Source of the DNA: an uncultured Lachnospiraceae bacterium
Lineage (GTDB): Bacteria; Bacillota; Clostridia; Lachnospirales; Lachnospiraceae
Length of the DNA: 15,220 nucleotides
Direction: 5' to 3'
NCBI GenBank assembly: GCA_902766655.1
Contig: CACXEL010000125.1
Location: 1-15,220 of the forward strand
Shown here: positions 7,106-14,287 of the stretch, piece after piece
How the letters are laid out: every line of letters begins with the position of its first letter
Numbering within the stretch: position 1 is the stretch's first letter
The notes under the pieces: generated by a model
The model's database searches: none
Told to the model about the DNA's origin: nothing
The model's input: the letters and a program-made list of their open reading frames with translations, nothing else
Program-made: the position numbers and the translations under genes

Positions 7106-7384
7106 TCAGAAGAAACTGACGAAACCTCCGGCGACCAACGCAATTATTCCCGCAACGCTCAGGCAGAACGTCACTGCGAAAAAAGCAAGATAGCCTTTCA
7201 ATCCTGACTGACCAACGTATGACAAAAATGACCCTTTTTCACCTTCCGGGTCCAAGTCGCCACTCCTATAATCTTCCCCGCCTGTACCTGTAAACTTCAC
7301 ATCAGGCACAACAAGCCTGTCTCCACAAGCTACGCAGTACCTTGCCCCGGGTTCATTCTGGGTCTTGCAATGCGGACAAATCAT
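7106..7384 (-). CDS. Small zinc-ribbon membrane protein
   Basis: The 92-residue protein starts MICPHCKTQNEPGARYCVACG. Cys3, Cys6, Cys17 and Cys20 form a zinc-ribbon of the kind found at the N-terminus of many uncharacterised Firmicutes membrane proteins. A polar linker is followed by one hydrophobic segment (about residues 66-90) that reaches almost to the C-terminus. The ribbon should face the cytosol. The ATG at 7384 is chosen because AGGAG lies 9 nt upstream and the ribbon then begins at residue 3; a longer in-frame extension to 7462 has no ribosome site or family character. It lies directly upstream of the BspA-like gene, and the architecture echoes the larger double-ribbon protein upstream. 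No function can be assigned. Confidence 0.8.
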   Translation of the reverse strand: MICPHCKTQNEPGARYCVACGDRLVVPDVKFTGTGGEDYRSGDLDPEGEKGSFLSYVGQSGLKGYLAFFAVTFCLSVAGIIALVAGGFVSFF

Positions 7385-7466
7385 TTTTTCACACTCCTGA
7401 TGAATAATAAGCTGATTGGCATTCCCTGATTGCGATAAGGTTATTTTCCCTGACGGAATCAAAGCC

Positions 7467-7490
7467 CGGCCGGCACGTTGCCGCCGGCCG
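7467..7490 (-). terminator. Strong GC hairpin after the YARHG gene
   Basis: CGGCCGGC pairs perfectly with GCCGGCCG (8 bp, 8-nt loop) beginning 2 nt past the stop codon on the minus strand. The tail is GGCTTTGATT, so the U-run is short. It probably terminates the transcript inefficiently or stabilises its end, and some read-through into 7384 is likely because I see no convincing promoter for that gene. Confidence 0.55.
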
Positions 7491-7492
7491 TA

Positions 7493-8716
7493 TCAGAACA
7501 CGTACTTGGGAACATAGCCTTCTTCATCCCAATACTGGTGCTGCCAGTGATAAAGAAGATTGATGTTATACTCTTCGACAGAATTAAGGGTATAGTCATG
7601 ACCGGCCAGATAGTAATTGTTGGCTTTCCGGTACCAGTCCTTTCCAAAGAACCATTCTCTGGCGTAAAGATCCGCAGGCGAGGGATCGTCATTGTCGGCC
7701 ACCGTCTTGCCGTGTCTGGCTACGATCTCATCGATGGCCACCTGGGAGACGTTTAAGCGCAGTTGCTTCTCATCAAAGGTCATCGAGGAGATGTTGGCAT
7801 CCTTCTTACCGGAAGGCGTCATCCGATTGAGCTCGCTCATCTCAATTTTCCGCTCACTGCTGAAGGGGAAAATGAAATCCGAGACCGGCGCCTCGTATCC
7901 CCCGGCCACCGTGATAGTCTCGACCTCCTCCGGCGCGGCACTCGGTTCCGGAGTGGGCGTAGGTGTTGGTGTCGACGTGGGGACGGGCGTTGCTGTCGGT
8001 ATCGGGGTGGGCTCAGCTGTCGGTATCGGAGTGGGCGCCGCTGTCGGTTCCGGCACAGGCTGCTCACCGGGTTCCGTCTCAGCATCCGCCGAGCCGAACT
8101 CTGACGACGTCTGCGTCGAAGCCTCTGCCGCCGTCTGCTCGTCGGATCCGGCTGTCACATCCGTTGCCTCAAGTCCGCCCGCTGCATCGGAAGTCTGACC
8201 CTCGCCGGAAGCCTCCTCCCGGACAGTGCTCTGCGTCGAGGCGGCCTGCGTATCTGCGTCAGCTTTTCCGTTGCCACCGCCATTCCCGCTGAGAAATGAA
8301 ATGCCTACACCGGTCACAACGCCCAGGACCAGGACGATCGGCATCAGTATCTTCATCAGGTTTTTTCCCCCGCCGGAGCCCGGGCCAGGCGTTCCGGCTG
8401 ATCGTGTCGCGCCTGTTTGCTTGCCGGCGCTCCCTGACCTGGAGGAAGTCGATCCAGCCGCCTGCCGCTCTGCGGCATGGGCGCCGTTCATCGACTGCCG
8501 ATTACCGGAAGCAGAGCCCTGTCCTTGGGAAGCAGCCGCGCCAGCGACCGGTGCACTGCAGGCAGGGCAGAAATTTGCGTTCGGGGGCAGGGGGTTGCCG
8601 CACTGGCTGCAATAATGGATGCGGGTCTCATTTCCCGCAAAGACAAAAAAGCATTCGGGGCAGACGCCTTCGGTGTTATCGACGGCCTTGCCGCATTTGG
8701 GACAGATGATTTTCAT
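7493..8716 (-). CDS. Double zinc-ribbon, single-span membrane protein with Pro/Thr linker and YARHG domain
   Basis: The 407-residue protein has two N-terminal zinc ribbons (Cys5, 8, 19, 22 and Cys36, 39, 50, 53). A Ser/Gly/Ala-rich stretch leads to one membrane span (about 120-142). A long Ser/Thr/Glu/Ala region and a Pro/Thr repeat (about 222-262, units such as PTPIPTAE) follow. The C-terminal domain (about 283-366) has EIVARHG (330-336) and WFFGKDWY (355-362), the hallmarks of YARHG, a domain usually placed outside the cell. The last 40 residues are rich in Tyr and Trp. The predicted layout is ribbons in the cytosol, then membrane, spacer and exposed YARHG. The role is unknown; envelope sensing or wall binding are only guesses. 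It has its own promoter and a trailing hairpin, so it looks monocistronic. Confidence 0.88.
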   Translation of the reverse strand: MKIICPKCGKAVDNTEGVCPECFFVFAGNETRIHYCSQCGNPLPPNANFCPACSAPVAGAAASQGQGSASGNRQSMNGAHAAERQAAGSTSSRSGSAGKQTGATRSAGTPGPGSGGGKNLMKILMPIVLVLGVVTGVGISFLSGNGGGNGKADADTQAASTQSTVREEASGEGQTSDAAGGLEATDVTAGSDEQTAAEASTQTSSEFGSADAETEPGEQPVPEPTAAPTPIPTAEPTPIPTATPVPTSTPTPTPTPEPSAAPEEVETITVAGGYEAPVSDFIFPFSSERKIEMSELNRMTPSGKKDANISSMTFDEKQLRLNVSQVAIDEIVARHGKTVADNDDPSPADLYAREWFFGKDWYRKANNYYLAGHDYTLNSVEEYNINLLYHWQHQYWDEEGYVPKYVF

Positions 8717-8727
8717 AGTGTTTTTCC

Positions 8728-8742
8728 GCCGGCCAGGCCGGC
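8728..8742. repeat. Perfect 15-nt palindrome before the YARHG gene
   Basis: GCCGGCC-A-GGCCGGC ends 11 nt before the ATG at 8716 in the leader RNA. The only ribosome-site-like bases (GGCGGA) directly abut or overlap its end, so folding could limit translation. Its composition resembles the hairpin after the same gene (7467-7490). Confidence 0.5.
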
Positions 8743-8801
8743 AATATATCCTTTCCGTAATAAGCGATGACTGTCGGAGACTATACTCTTACAAGTTCTG
8801 T

Positions 8802-8830
8802 ATTATAATCACAGCCGGCAGTCCAGTAAA
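8802..8830 (-). promoter_or_regulatory. Predicted sigma-A promoter for the YARHG gene
   Basis: The minus strand has TTTACT (8825-8830), a 17-nt spacer and a perfect TATAAT (8802-8807). The transcript would start near 8795 with a leader of about 80 nt. The 273-bp gap 8717-8989 holds only this promoter, the palindrome before the gene and the terminator at 8917-8949. Confidence 0.75.
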
Positions 8831-8916
8831 TACTTGTTGCATAATGAAAATATGAAAGGCTGCAGAGCTTACTTGAAAACAGATATTTCACACCTGCAAA
8901 ATACACGACAAACCCC

Positions 8917-8949
8917 AAAATGCTCCGGCTTTTCGGCCGGAGCATTTTT
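8917..8949 (-). terminator. Terminator closing the Flp/Tad-like cluster (bidirectional)
   Basis: AAAATGCTCCGGC pairs with GCCGGAGCATTTT (13 bp) around a 6-nt loop, about 40 nt past the stop of the FHA gene. Both strands end in a T-run (four on the minus strand, five on the plus strand). Confidence 0.88.
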
Positions 8950-8989
8950 CCATCGTTTGATATAGTTGTCACTTCTCAACTCGACCACT

Positions 8990-10726
8990 TCAATTCTTTG
9001 GTCCAAGACGCTCTTTTTGCTCTGTTACCGGCTGACTTTTCCCTAATATAGATGCCAATCGTTCTTCATGCTCCTGACCCTCCATCCTGAAAATGAAGAC
9101 CCGATCCGCCAGGGTCAGACTGTCCCCGTCGTGCAAAAGCTTCTCCGTGTTGCCCGAGAGGATTTCACCGTTCACCCGGGTCCCGTTCCGGCTGTTCATG
9201 TCACGGATATAGAAGGCCTCCCCCCTGCGGACGATCTCCGCATGCAGACGGCTGACCGCGGGGGAGTCCGTGCAGATATCCGCATGGCCGGCCGGCTTGC
9301 CGATTCTGGTGCGACGGGCGGTGAGCCGAAGTTCCTTGCCGGCCTCCGGACCGTTCTCGGGGACCAGATATGCCTCAGATACGTCTGTTTTCAAGGGAGC
9401 CAGAATGGTGGTCAGGCCAGGCTCCGCCCCTGAAAAGCCGGTCACATCCCGGCTTCCGAAAGCCAGATTCGATCCATTCACGCCCGCTCCGTTTCCGAAG
9501 ACTGGGCTCGCCCCATTCATACCTCTTTCGTTTCCGAATGCCTGGCTGAACCCATTCAAGCCCATTTCGCTTCCGAATACCGGCCCAGCCCCGTTCGGAC
9601 CTGTTGCCTTCCCGTACATTGTATTTTCGCTTTTCAAGTCCATGGCTGTTCCGTAAGCCCCCTGGTAAGGGGACTGCCCTTTTCCGGCAGGGAAGGAAAA
9701 GCTGGCTTCCCCTTCCGCAGCCTCTTCCGCCCAGGGCTTTTTCAATGCCTTTCTTCTTATAATAATGACCAGTATGACCGCTGCCGCCACAGCGGCGGCG
9801 GCCCCTGCCAGGAAGGGCCAGGGCGGAAGCTTGCCGTTATAATAATGAAGAAACACATACACGCCGGCCGCCAGGACCGCGCCTGCGAGCACGAGTGACA
9901 CAACATACCAGTTGATTTTTCTGCGCAGTCCTCCTTTGTGTGTTTTCTCCCCGTTGGAATCCCGTGCGGAACTCCCCTCTGTTCTCCCGGTGAGAACGGA
10001 TTCCTGCCTTCCGGCCGCCGGACGGGCAGGCCCTGCTCCGGGGCCGGGATAGTCCAACCCGGCCTGACGTCCGTCAATGGCATTCTGAAGTCCTGCGGCA
10101 TTTGGATACAGGCCTTCCTCCGCAGCCCGGTTCCCGGGGGCCGGGGGAAGGCCTGCATTTCCTGCATAGCCCTCATCGCCGGGCAGGTCGCCGTAGAGGA
10201 TGCGCTCCAGGTCGGACAGCTGTATGGCGGGCTGCCGGAGGGCATGGGAGAAGCGGCTTCCGAGAATGACGGCATCCTGAGAATCCTTCCCGGTATGGGA
10301 GAGTAGGAATTCCGTCACCCCAAGAAGACCCTCTTTCGCATCCTTGTCATAGAAGGGGGCGAAGCACAGCCAGACCTCCATGGTGGCCGGCACGAGAAAG
10401 ATCTGCTCCGGCGTCAGCACCAGGTGCCGCAGGGAAAGGAGGTATTCCTCCAGCTGACTCATGACGGACAGGATGTTGCCGAGGAGCTTCTGCATTTCCC
10501 GGCGGTTGATTTCCCGGCCTTCCAGTTCGGTGGCCAGGCTCTGTCTGGATGTCGTGTCGTAACAGTAACAGGTCTTGTTGTCCAGATACTGAAGGCTGCA
10601 GGGCAAAAGACCCCCGATCCGGTTGGTCAGGATGATCCGCGTCTCGTAACCCTCGAGTGACCCCGCGTCCGCGCTCTCAAGGACCATGTAGGTATGATTC
10701 ATGTCCCGTTTGTATTGAATATCCAT
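8990..10726 (-). CDS. DUF6382 and FHA domain membrane protein
   Basis: The 578-residue protein begins with a DUF6382-like domain (about residues 5-175), with IGGLLPCSLQYLDNKTCYCYD, a LEEYLLSLRHLVLTPEQI segment and VWLCFAPFYD. A low-complexity linker, two membrane spans (271-295 and 303-323) and a second linker with four 13-residue Gly/Asn/Phe repeats (376-427) follow. The C-terminal FHA domain (about 465-548) keeps RIGK, S492-R-L-H495 and N511-SRNGT, the phosphothreonine-contacting positions. FHA domains bind phosphothreonine, so the protein may link this cluster to a Ser/Thr kinase (inference). The ATG at 10726 has AAGGCGG about 4 nt upstream; a GTG at 10741 has none. It is the last gene of the cluster and lies 159 nt behind the small TadE-like gene. 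Confidence 0.88.
   Translation of the reverse strand: MDIQYKRDMNHTYMVLESADAGSLEGYETRIILTNRIGGLLPCSLQYLDNKTCYCYDTTSRQSLATELEGREINRREMQKLLGNILSVMSQLEEYLLSLRHLVLTPEQIFLVPATMEVWLCFAPFYDKDAKEGLLGVTEFLLSHTGKDSQDAVILGSRFSHALRQPAIQLSDLERILYGDLPGDEGYAGNAGLPPAPGNRAAEEGLYPNAAGLQNAIDGRQAGLDYPGPGAGPARPAAGRQESVLTGRTEGSSARDSNGEKTHKGGLRRKINWYVVSLVLAGAVLAAGVYVFLHYYNGKLPPWPFLAGAAAAVAAAVILVIIIRRKALKKPWAEEAAEGEASFSFPAGKGQSPYQGAYGTAMDLKSENTMYGKATGPNGAGPVFGSEMGLNGFSQAFGNERGMNGASPVFGNGAGVNGSNLAFGSRDVTGFSGAEPGLTTILAPLKTDVSEAYLVPENGPEAGKELRLTARRTRIGKPAGHADICTDSPAVSRLHAEIVRRGEAFYIRDMNSRNGTRVNGEILSGNTEKLLHDGDSLTLADRVFIFRMEGQEHEERLASILGKSQPVTEQKERLGPKN
9446..9601 (-). repeat. 39-bp coding minisatellite, four units, in the FHA protein
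   Basis: Four in-frame 13-residue units match G-x-N-G-x-x-x-[VA]-F-G-[SN]-x-x without gaps (residues 376-427), between the second membrane span and the FHA domain. The DNA copies share TTCCGAA cores at 39-bp spacing but have diverged, so this is not a recent expansion. Confidence 0.85.
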
Positions 10727-10885
10727 TTTTCCGCCTTTCACGATGCAAGTATGCTTCAGCCGCCGGCAGCGGCGCTCCTCCTATCCCTGGCCCCATGACT
10801 TTTCGCCTGTGCGACTCTTCTCATCCGCAGGAAACAGCCGCCTGCAAAGTTCCTGCCCTGCGAAGCCATACGAAGGGATTCTGCT

Positions 10886-11278
10886 TCACCCTCCGGAAAC
10901 AGCCGCCTTCAGTGCCCTGGCCCGCCGAATCGTCTTGAGGGGCTTCACGATCTCATAGGTCTCCTTCACCTGTATGTCCAGCAGGGCCTGCCCACTCACG
11001 TATACGCCTTTGGCCGAGCAGGTCACCGACCGGACCGCTTCGGAGGCATCCGTTTTTTTCGTCAGGTCCTCCAGGGCAGGCAGGGAAGGGAGCTCCCGCT
11101 CATGGCCGCTCAGGGCCAGCTCGCAGGCATAGGCAGTCAGATACGCCCGGTCATAGATGTGCCAGGACAGGTAAATCATGACCAGCGTGGCCATGAGGAT
11201 CCCCGACATGAGCAGCGCAGCCTCCACTGTGAAGGACGCACGCCTGAGGCGCGCCAGCCTTTCATTTTTCTTCCTCAT
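10886..11278 (-). CDS. Small TadE-like pseudopilin
   Basis: The 130-residue protein has a basic N-terminus (MRKKNERLARLRR) and then A14-SFTVE19 and a hydrophobic helix to about residue 40. This is the class III/type IVb prepilin-like signature, with Glu at +5 if processing occurs after Ala14. The remainder is a short soluble domain with two cysteines (Cys52 and Cys87). It fits the TadE-like minor pilins found with DUF5702 and prepilin peptidase genes in Clostridia. The ATG at 11278 is preferred because GAGGAGG lies 5 nt upstream; an in-frame ATG at 11371 has no ribosome site. It lies 118 nt behind the peptidase gene, an interval that holds nothing recognisable. Processing is not proven, since the usual residue before the cut is Gly. 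Confidence 0.78.
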   Translation of the reverse strand: MRKKNERLARLRRASFTVEAALLMSGILMATLVMIYLSWHIYDRAYLTAYACELALSGHERELPSLPALEDLTKKTDASEAVRSVTCSAKGVYVSGQALLDIQVKETYEIVKPLKTIRRARALKAAVSGG

Positions 11279-11396
11279 ATAATCCTCCTCGCCCCGAACC
11301 AGCCATGCCACTGCATCGCAAACGCGCTCTTTGCCCTTGGCCGAAAGCCTCAAGCCGGTCCTACGGTGCATCCGCAAGGGTTTCCGGTCCCTGCCC

Positions 11397-11849
11397 TTAC
11401 ACGCATACTTCCAGTACAGCCACCGCCACCGCGCCTGCCAGCAGGAACGGCACGTAGGGAATCTCCTCATCCCCACGCCGCCCCCGTATGAGAAGCAGAC
11501 CGGACCAGATAGCGGCAGCGAAGGAGCCGATGGCCAGGACCTCCAGGCCTTCCGTTCCCTCCAGAAATCCTGTGCAGGCCAGCATCGTCAGCGCATCGCC
11601 CATTCCTGCCCTGCCCCGGGACAGGAGAGAAGCCGCAAGCAGAATGAGGCCGGGCATCGCCGGCAGGCCAAGTCCGGCCGGCGTAAAGACCCCTCCAAAC
11701 GCCGCGTAAAGAAGGCCCAGCACACCCACAAGTGCCGTGACAGGAAGCGATATCTCCCGCGTCCTCACATCCCGAAGGGCCTCTGCGCCGAGGAAAATGA
11801 GGACCGCCGCCCATCTCCCCCACTCGCCCAGCCATGCCTCAGGCGGCAT
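11397..11849 (-). CDS. A24-family prepilin peptidase (TadV/CpaA-like)
   Basis: This 150-residue polytopic membrane protein is a short type IV prepilin peptidase. The two catalytic aspartates of the family are visible: Asp27 in RDVRTREI after the first membrane helix, and Asp85 in the GMGD motif (82-85). About five hydrophobic segments fill the rest. The N-terminal methylase/zinc region of the larger PilD type is absent, as expected for TadV/CpaA enzymes. It should cleave the Flp1-like prepilin encoded upstream. The ATG at 11849 has GGAGG 6 nt upstream and overlaps the end of the TadE-like gene by 11 bp, suggesting translational coupling. Confidence 0.9.
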   Translation of the reverse strand: MPPEAWLGEWGRWAAVLIFLGAEALRDVRTREISLPVTALVGVLGLLYAAFGGVFTPAGLGLPAMPGLILLAASLLSRGRAGMGDALTMLACTGFLEGTEGLEVLAIGSFAAAIWSGLLLIRGRRGDEEIPYVPFLLAGAVAVAVLEVCV

Positions 11850-12576
11850 TTTGAGCCTCCGCCGCGGCTCTGGCCGCGCACCGGCTGCAGAGATGCAGCC
11901 CGCCGCACTCATCCTCTGAGACCATGCTGACATGCCGGGTCAGCCCTGCGGCATCCAGGGTAGGAAAATAAAATCTTCCGCTCTCCGACACATAGATGGG
12001 ACCCTTGTGGTCCGACGGAAAACCGGCGCAGGGTTTATAGTGCTTGCCGTCCGAATTCCTCAGCCCGCCCACCTTGTCCAGGGTCGTCTCGTAGATGGTC
12101 AGGTCCAGATGTGTACAGTCCGCGTAGGTGTGGTAGACCGACCGGTTCTCGGTCACGTAGACCGTCCGCCTGCCGTCATCCCCGGCCTCCTCCCCGCCCG
12201 GCTCCTTCCCGACCCAGGGAAATACTCTCGCGCGCACAGCCACCGTCACACCTCCCAGCCCGAGGAAGGAGCAGGGGTATTCATAGCGGCAGGGCATGCA
12301 CAGATCGATCCAGCGCCCTTCGCCCTCCCCTTCCGTGAGGCCGGCCAGGGCAGCCGCCTTTCTGACTGTGTTGCTCAGCGCAAGGCTTCTGGACAGCTGA
12401 AAGGCCACCGCATTCATGTAGGAGGCAAGGACAAGCACCAGCATCAGCGTGAAGGGCAGGGCAAGCGCGCACTCCACTGTCATGGAAGCCCTGCGGAAGG
12501 GGCCGGAGTATGCCTCTTCCCGTCCGCCAGCCCGATCTGCTGCCTCCTTTCTCCATATTGGTCTCAGAAAAGGCAT
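11839..12576 (-). CDS. TadE-like pseudopilin with cysteine-rich C-terminal modules
   Basis: The 245-residue protein has a basic N-terminus, the prepilin-like segment RRASMTVECALALPF (Glu35) and a membrane helix to about residue 56, as in TadE-like minor pilins. The exported part holds CMPC (93-96) and C102. Two related modules follow: 139-183 (VYVTENRSVYHTYADCTHL to YKPC) and 194-233 (IYVSESGRFYFP to LHLCSRC). The first resembles the YHxxxxCxxL and PCxxC pattern of small metal-binding modules; the second has lost the first His/Cys half but keeps CSRC. The start at 12576 has GGAGG 9 nt upstream. It follows the DUF5702 gene by 88 nt and overlaps the peptidase gene by 11 bp. Metal binding is inferred. 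Confidence 0.8.
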   Translation of the reverse strand: MPFLRPIWRKEAADRAGGREEAYSGPFRRASMTVECALALPFTLMLVLVLASYMNAVAFQLSRSLALSNTVRKAAALAGLTEGEGEGRWIDLCMPCRYEYPCSFLGLGGVTVAVRARVFPWVGKEPGGEEAGDDGRRTVYVTENRSVYHTYADCTHLDLTIYETTLDKVGGLRNSDGKHYKPCAGFPSDHKGPIYVSESGRFYFPTLDAAGLTRHVSMVSEDECGGLHLCSRCAARAAAEAQNAA

Positions 12577-12664
12577 ATTCCCGCACCTCCCGTCCGCCCC
12601 GCGGACATATTCTTCCCGTCTGTATTTCAATAGAAGACACAAGCCTTGGTCTGCCCGCTTTCCG

Positions 12665-14215
12665 TCACAAATCCCTGTAGGAAAGCGTTCTCTCCTCCGA
12701 AAATGTCACCCGCTTCTCCGCTTTCACCTTCACCGAGAAGGTCACCGCATCGATACAGGTGTCCAGTCGGAAACCTGTCCGGCCCCGGGCCCGAATCGTG
12801 CTCTCCACCATATCCATAGTCCGGCCGACCACCTGAGACCGGCCCTTCATGGCCAGCAGGATCCGAAGGTAGGCCTCATAGTTCGTGCCGCCCTGCACGT
12901 CCCGCATCACAGCATCCAGCCCCGCGGGAGAGAGCAGCGCCTTGATTGCCTTGAGCCCGACCTGCCAGGTCGCCGCATCCTTGACCACGGCGACGCGTTT
13001 CCCCGAAAGAAGAGCCCTCACGTCCACCAGGCTCTCCGCAAAAGCCCAGCCGGCCGTGATGATGGCCGCGAACACGGGCTCCGCCTCGGGGAGAAGCAGA
13101 AGCGCCGACACCGCACCCGCAGCGGCCTTTATTTCCTCCTGCCGCGTGGGATCCGTCGAAAGGTAGAGAAAATTAGCCCCTTCCCTGACCAGCAGGAGCT
13201 GCCGGATCACCGCTTTCAGGTTGGCCTCGTCGTTATACTTCCCGCCCAGAATGTATTCGGTCTGATAGGCCAGCGCCGAAGGCTCCGTCGGCGACGTATA
13301 GTTGCCGCAGTGGGTCAAGGCATACTCGTTGAAAATGAGCCCCTCCCCCTTCGACGAGGCGCTGGGCGGGACCTGGATCACACCCACCCCCTGGGCAGCC
13401 CGGCGGCCGCTGAGCAGGTCCTTCTTTTTGACTGACTTCTTCGAGACCGCCCCCTCGTCGGGGATCACCAGGCTGTAGATGGTGATTTTCCGTAGCCGGT
13501 TGATGATGGGGATGGGATTCTCAAAGTCAGCCGGCACCGCAGGCTCCTGCACCACCTCACCGGACTCTGCCAGCGCCGCCTGGTTGGCCGCGGACTCCGC
13601 CACGCAGGCGTCATAGTCAGCGCCTGCAGCGGAGGATTCTGCATTGCCGCCGACTGAGCTCTGAGCCTCCGCCTGGGCCACGCTGGCCAGGACCTCCTCC
13701 GTCACATGAATGCCCGCCGTGTCCTTCATGAAGGCGATCGCCTGGGACGCAAAGACCTCGCCGGCCACGTCTGTCGCCAGCGTGTAACCGGTGATCTGAG
13801 CATCCTCGATGGCCAGGTCCAGCAGATTGCGGCCGGCCAGGACCGTGCGGCCCTTGTTGGGCTCCAGAATGTAGGTCATGGCATCCTGGATCTCGTCCCG
13901 GCATGCGCCAACGTTGAGGCCGGAACCGCCGAAGCTCCCGTCGATGAAGAAGACATCATAGTCCTCCATGAGCTGCCTGTCGTACCTGGCAAAGAGGGAG
14001 AACATGGCCTGGTCCACGCCGTTGGCGGTCTGGGCCCTGCCCGCCTGCACCCGCACCGAGACGATCAGCGCGAAGAAGAGCGAGACGATCAGGACCATGA
14101 CCAGACTCAGGTAGATCGTCACACTCCCCTCTCCGATCCGCTCCTCCGCTTTCCCGGAGTGTCCGGCTCTTCGCACCACGCTCCGCCTGAAAATGCAGAC
14201 ATCCGCCCCCATCAT
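12665..14215 (-). CDS. DUF5702 (TadG-like) protein
   Basis: The 516-residue protein has a basic cytosolic start and then GEGSVTIYLSLVMVLIVSLFF, a membrane helix at about 31-55. SVRVQAGRAQTANGVDQAMFSLFARYDRQLMEDYDVFFID follows, in segments typical of DUF5702 proteins of Clostridia. The long exported domain is helix-rich and Ala-rich, with no catalytic motif that I recognise. The architecture parallels TadG, the anchored secreted component of Tad systems. The first helix is prepilin-like (Gly30 then SVTI) but has Tyr instead of Glu at +5, so it is probably not processed. The ATG at 14215 has GGAGG 6 nt upstream; a GTG at 14275 has none. It lies downstream of the pilin gene across a 375-bp repeat-bearing gap. 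Confidence 0.85.
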   Translation of the reverse strand: MMGADVCIFRRSVVRRAGHSGKAEERIGEGSVTIYLSLVMVLIVSLFFALIVSVRVQAGRAQTANGVDQAMFSLFARYDRQLMEDYDVFFIDGSFGGSGLNVGACRDEIQDAMTYILEPNKGRTVLAGRNLLDLAIEDAQITGYTLATDVAGEVFASQAIAFMKDTAGIHVTEEVLASVAQAEAQSSVGGNAESSAAGADYDACVAESAANQAALAESGEVVQEPAVPADFENPIPIINRLRKITIYSLVIPDEGAVSKKSVKKKDLLSGRRAAQGVGVIQVPPSASSKGEGLIFNEYALTHCGNYTSPTEPSALAYQTEYILGGKYNDEANLKAVIRQLLLVREGANFLYLSTDPTRQEEIKAAAGAVSALLLLPEAEPVFAAIITAGWAFAESLVDVRALLSGKRVAVVKDAATWQVGLKAIKALLSPAGLDAVMRDVQGGTNYEAYLRILLAMKGRSQVVGRTMDMVESTIRARGRTGFRLDTCIDAVTFSVKVKAEKRVTFSEERTLSYRDL

Positions 14216-14287
14216 CCTGCACCTCCCGAAAAATGCACACCTGCCCTCTTTGACGGCGGCCGCACAGCACTCCACGCGGCCGCCGCA

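Noticed and set aside
7940..8060. CRISPR-like short repeats
   Set aside because: The repeats are short, imperfect and in frame within the Pro/Thr linker of the YARHG protein. There are no spacers of regular unique sequence and no cas genes.
12449..13435. A 328-codon plus-strand open frame, and others of similar kind at 1746-2483, 2816-3772, 3187-3936 and 14193-14858
   Set aside because: They run antisense to convincing minus-strand genes or across non-coding gaps, and have low-complexity Arg/Pro/Ser-rich translations.
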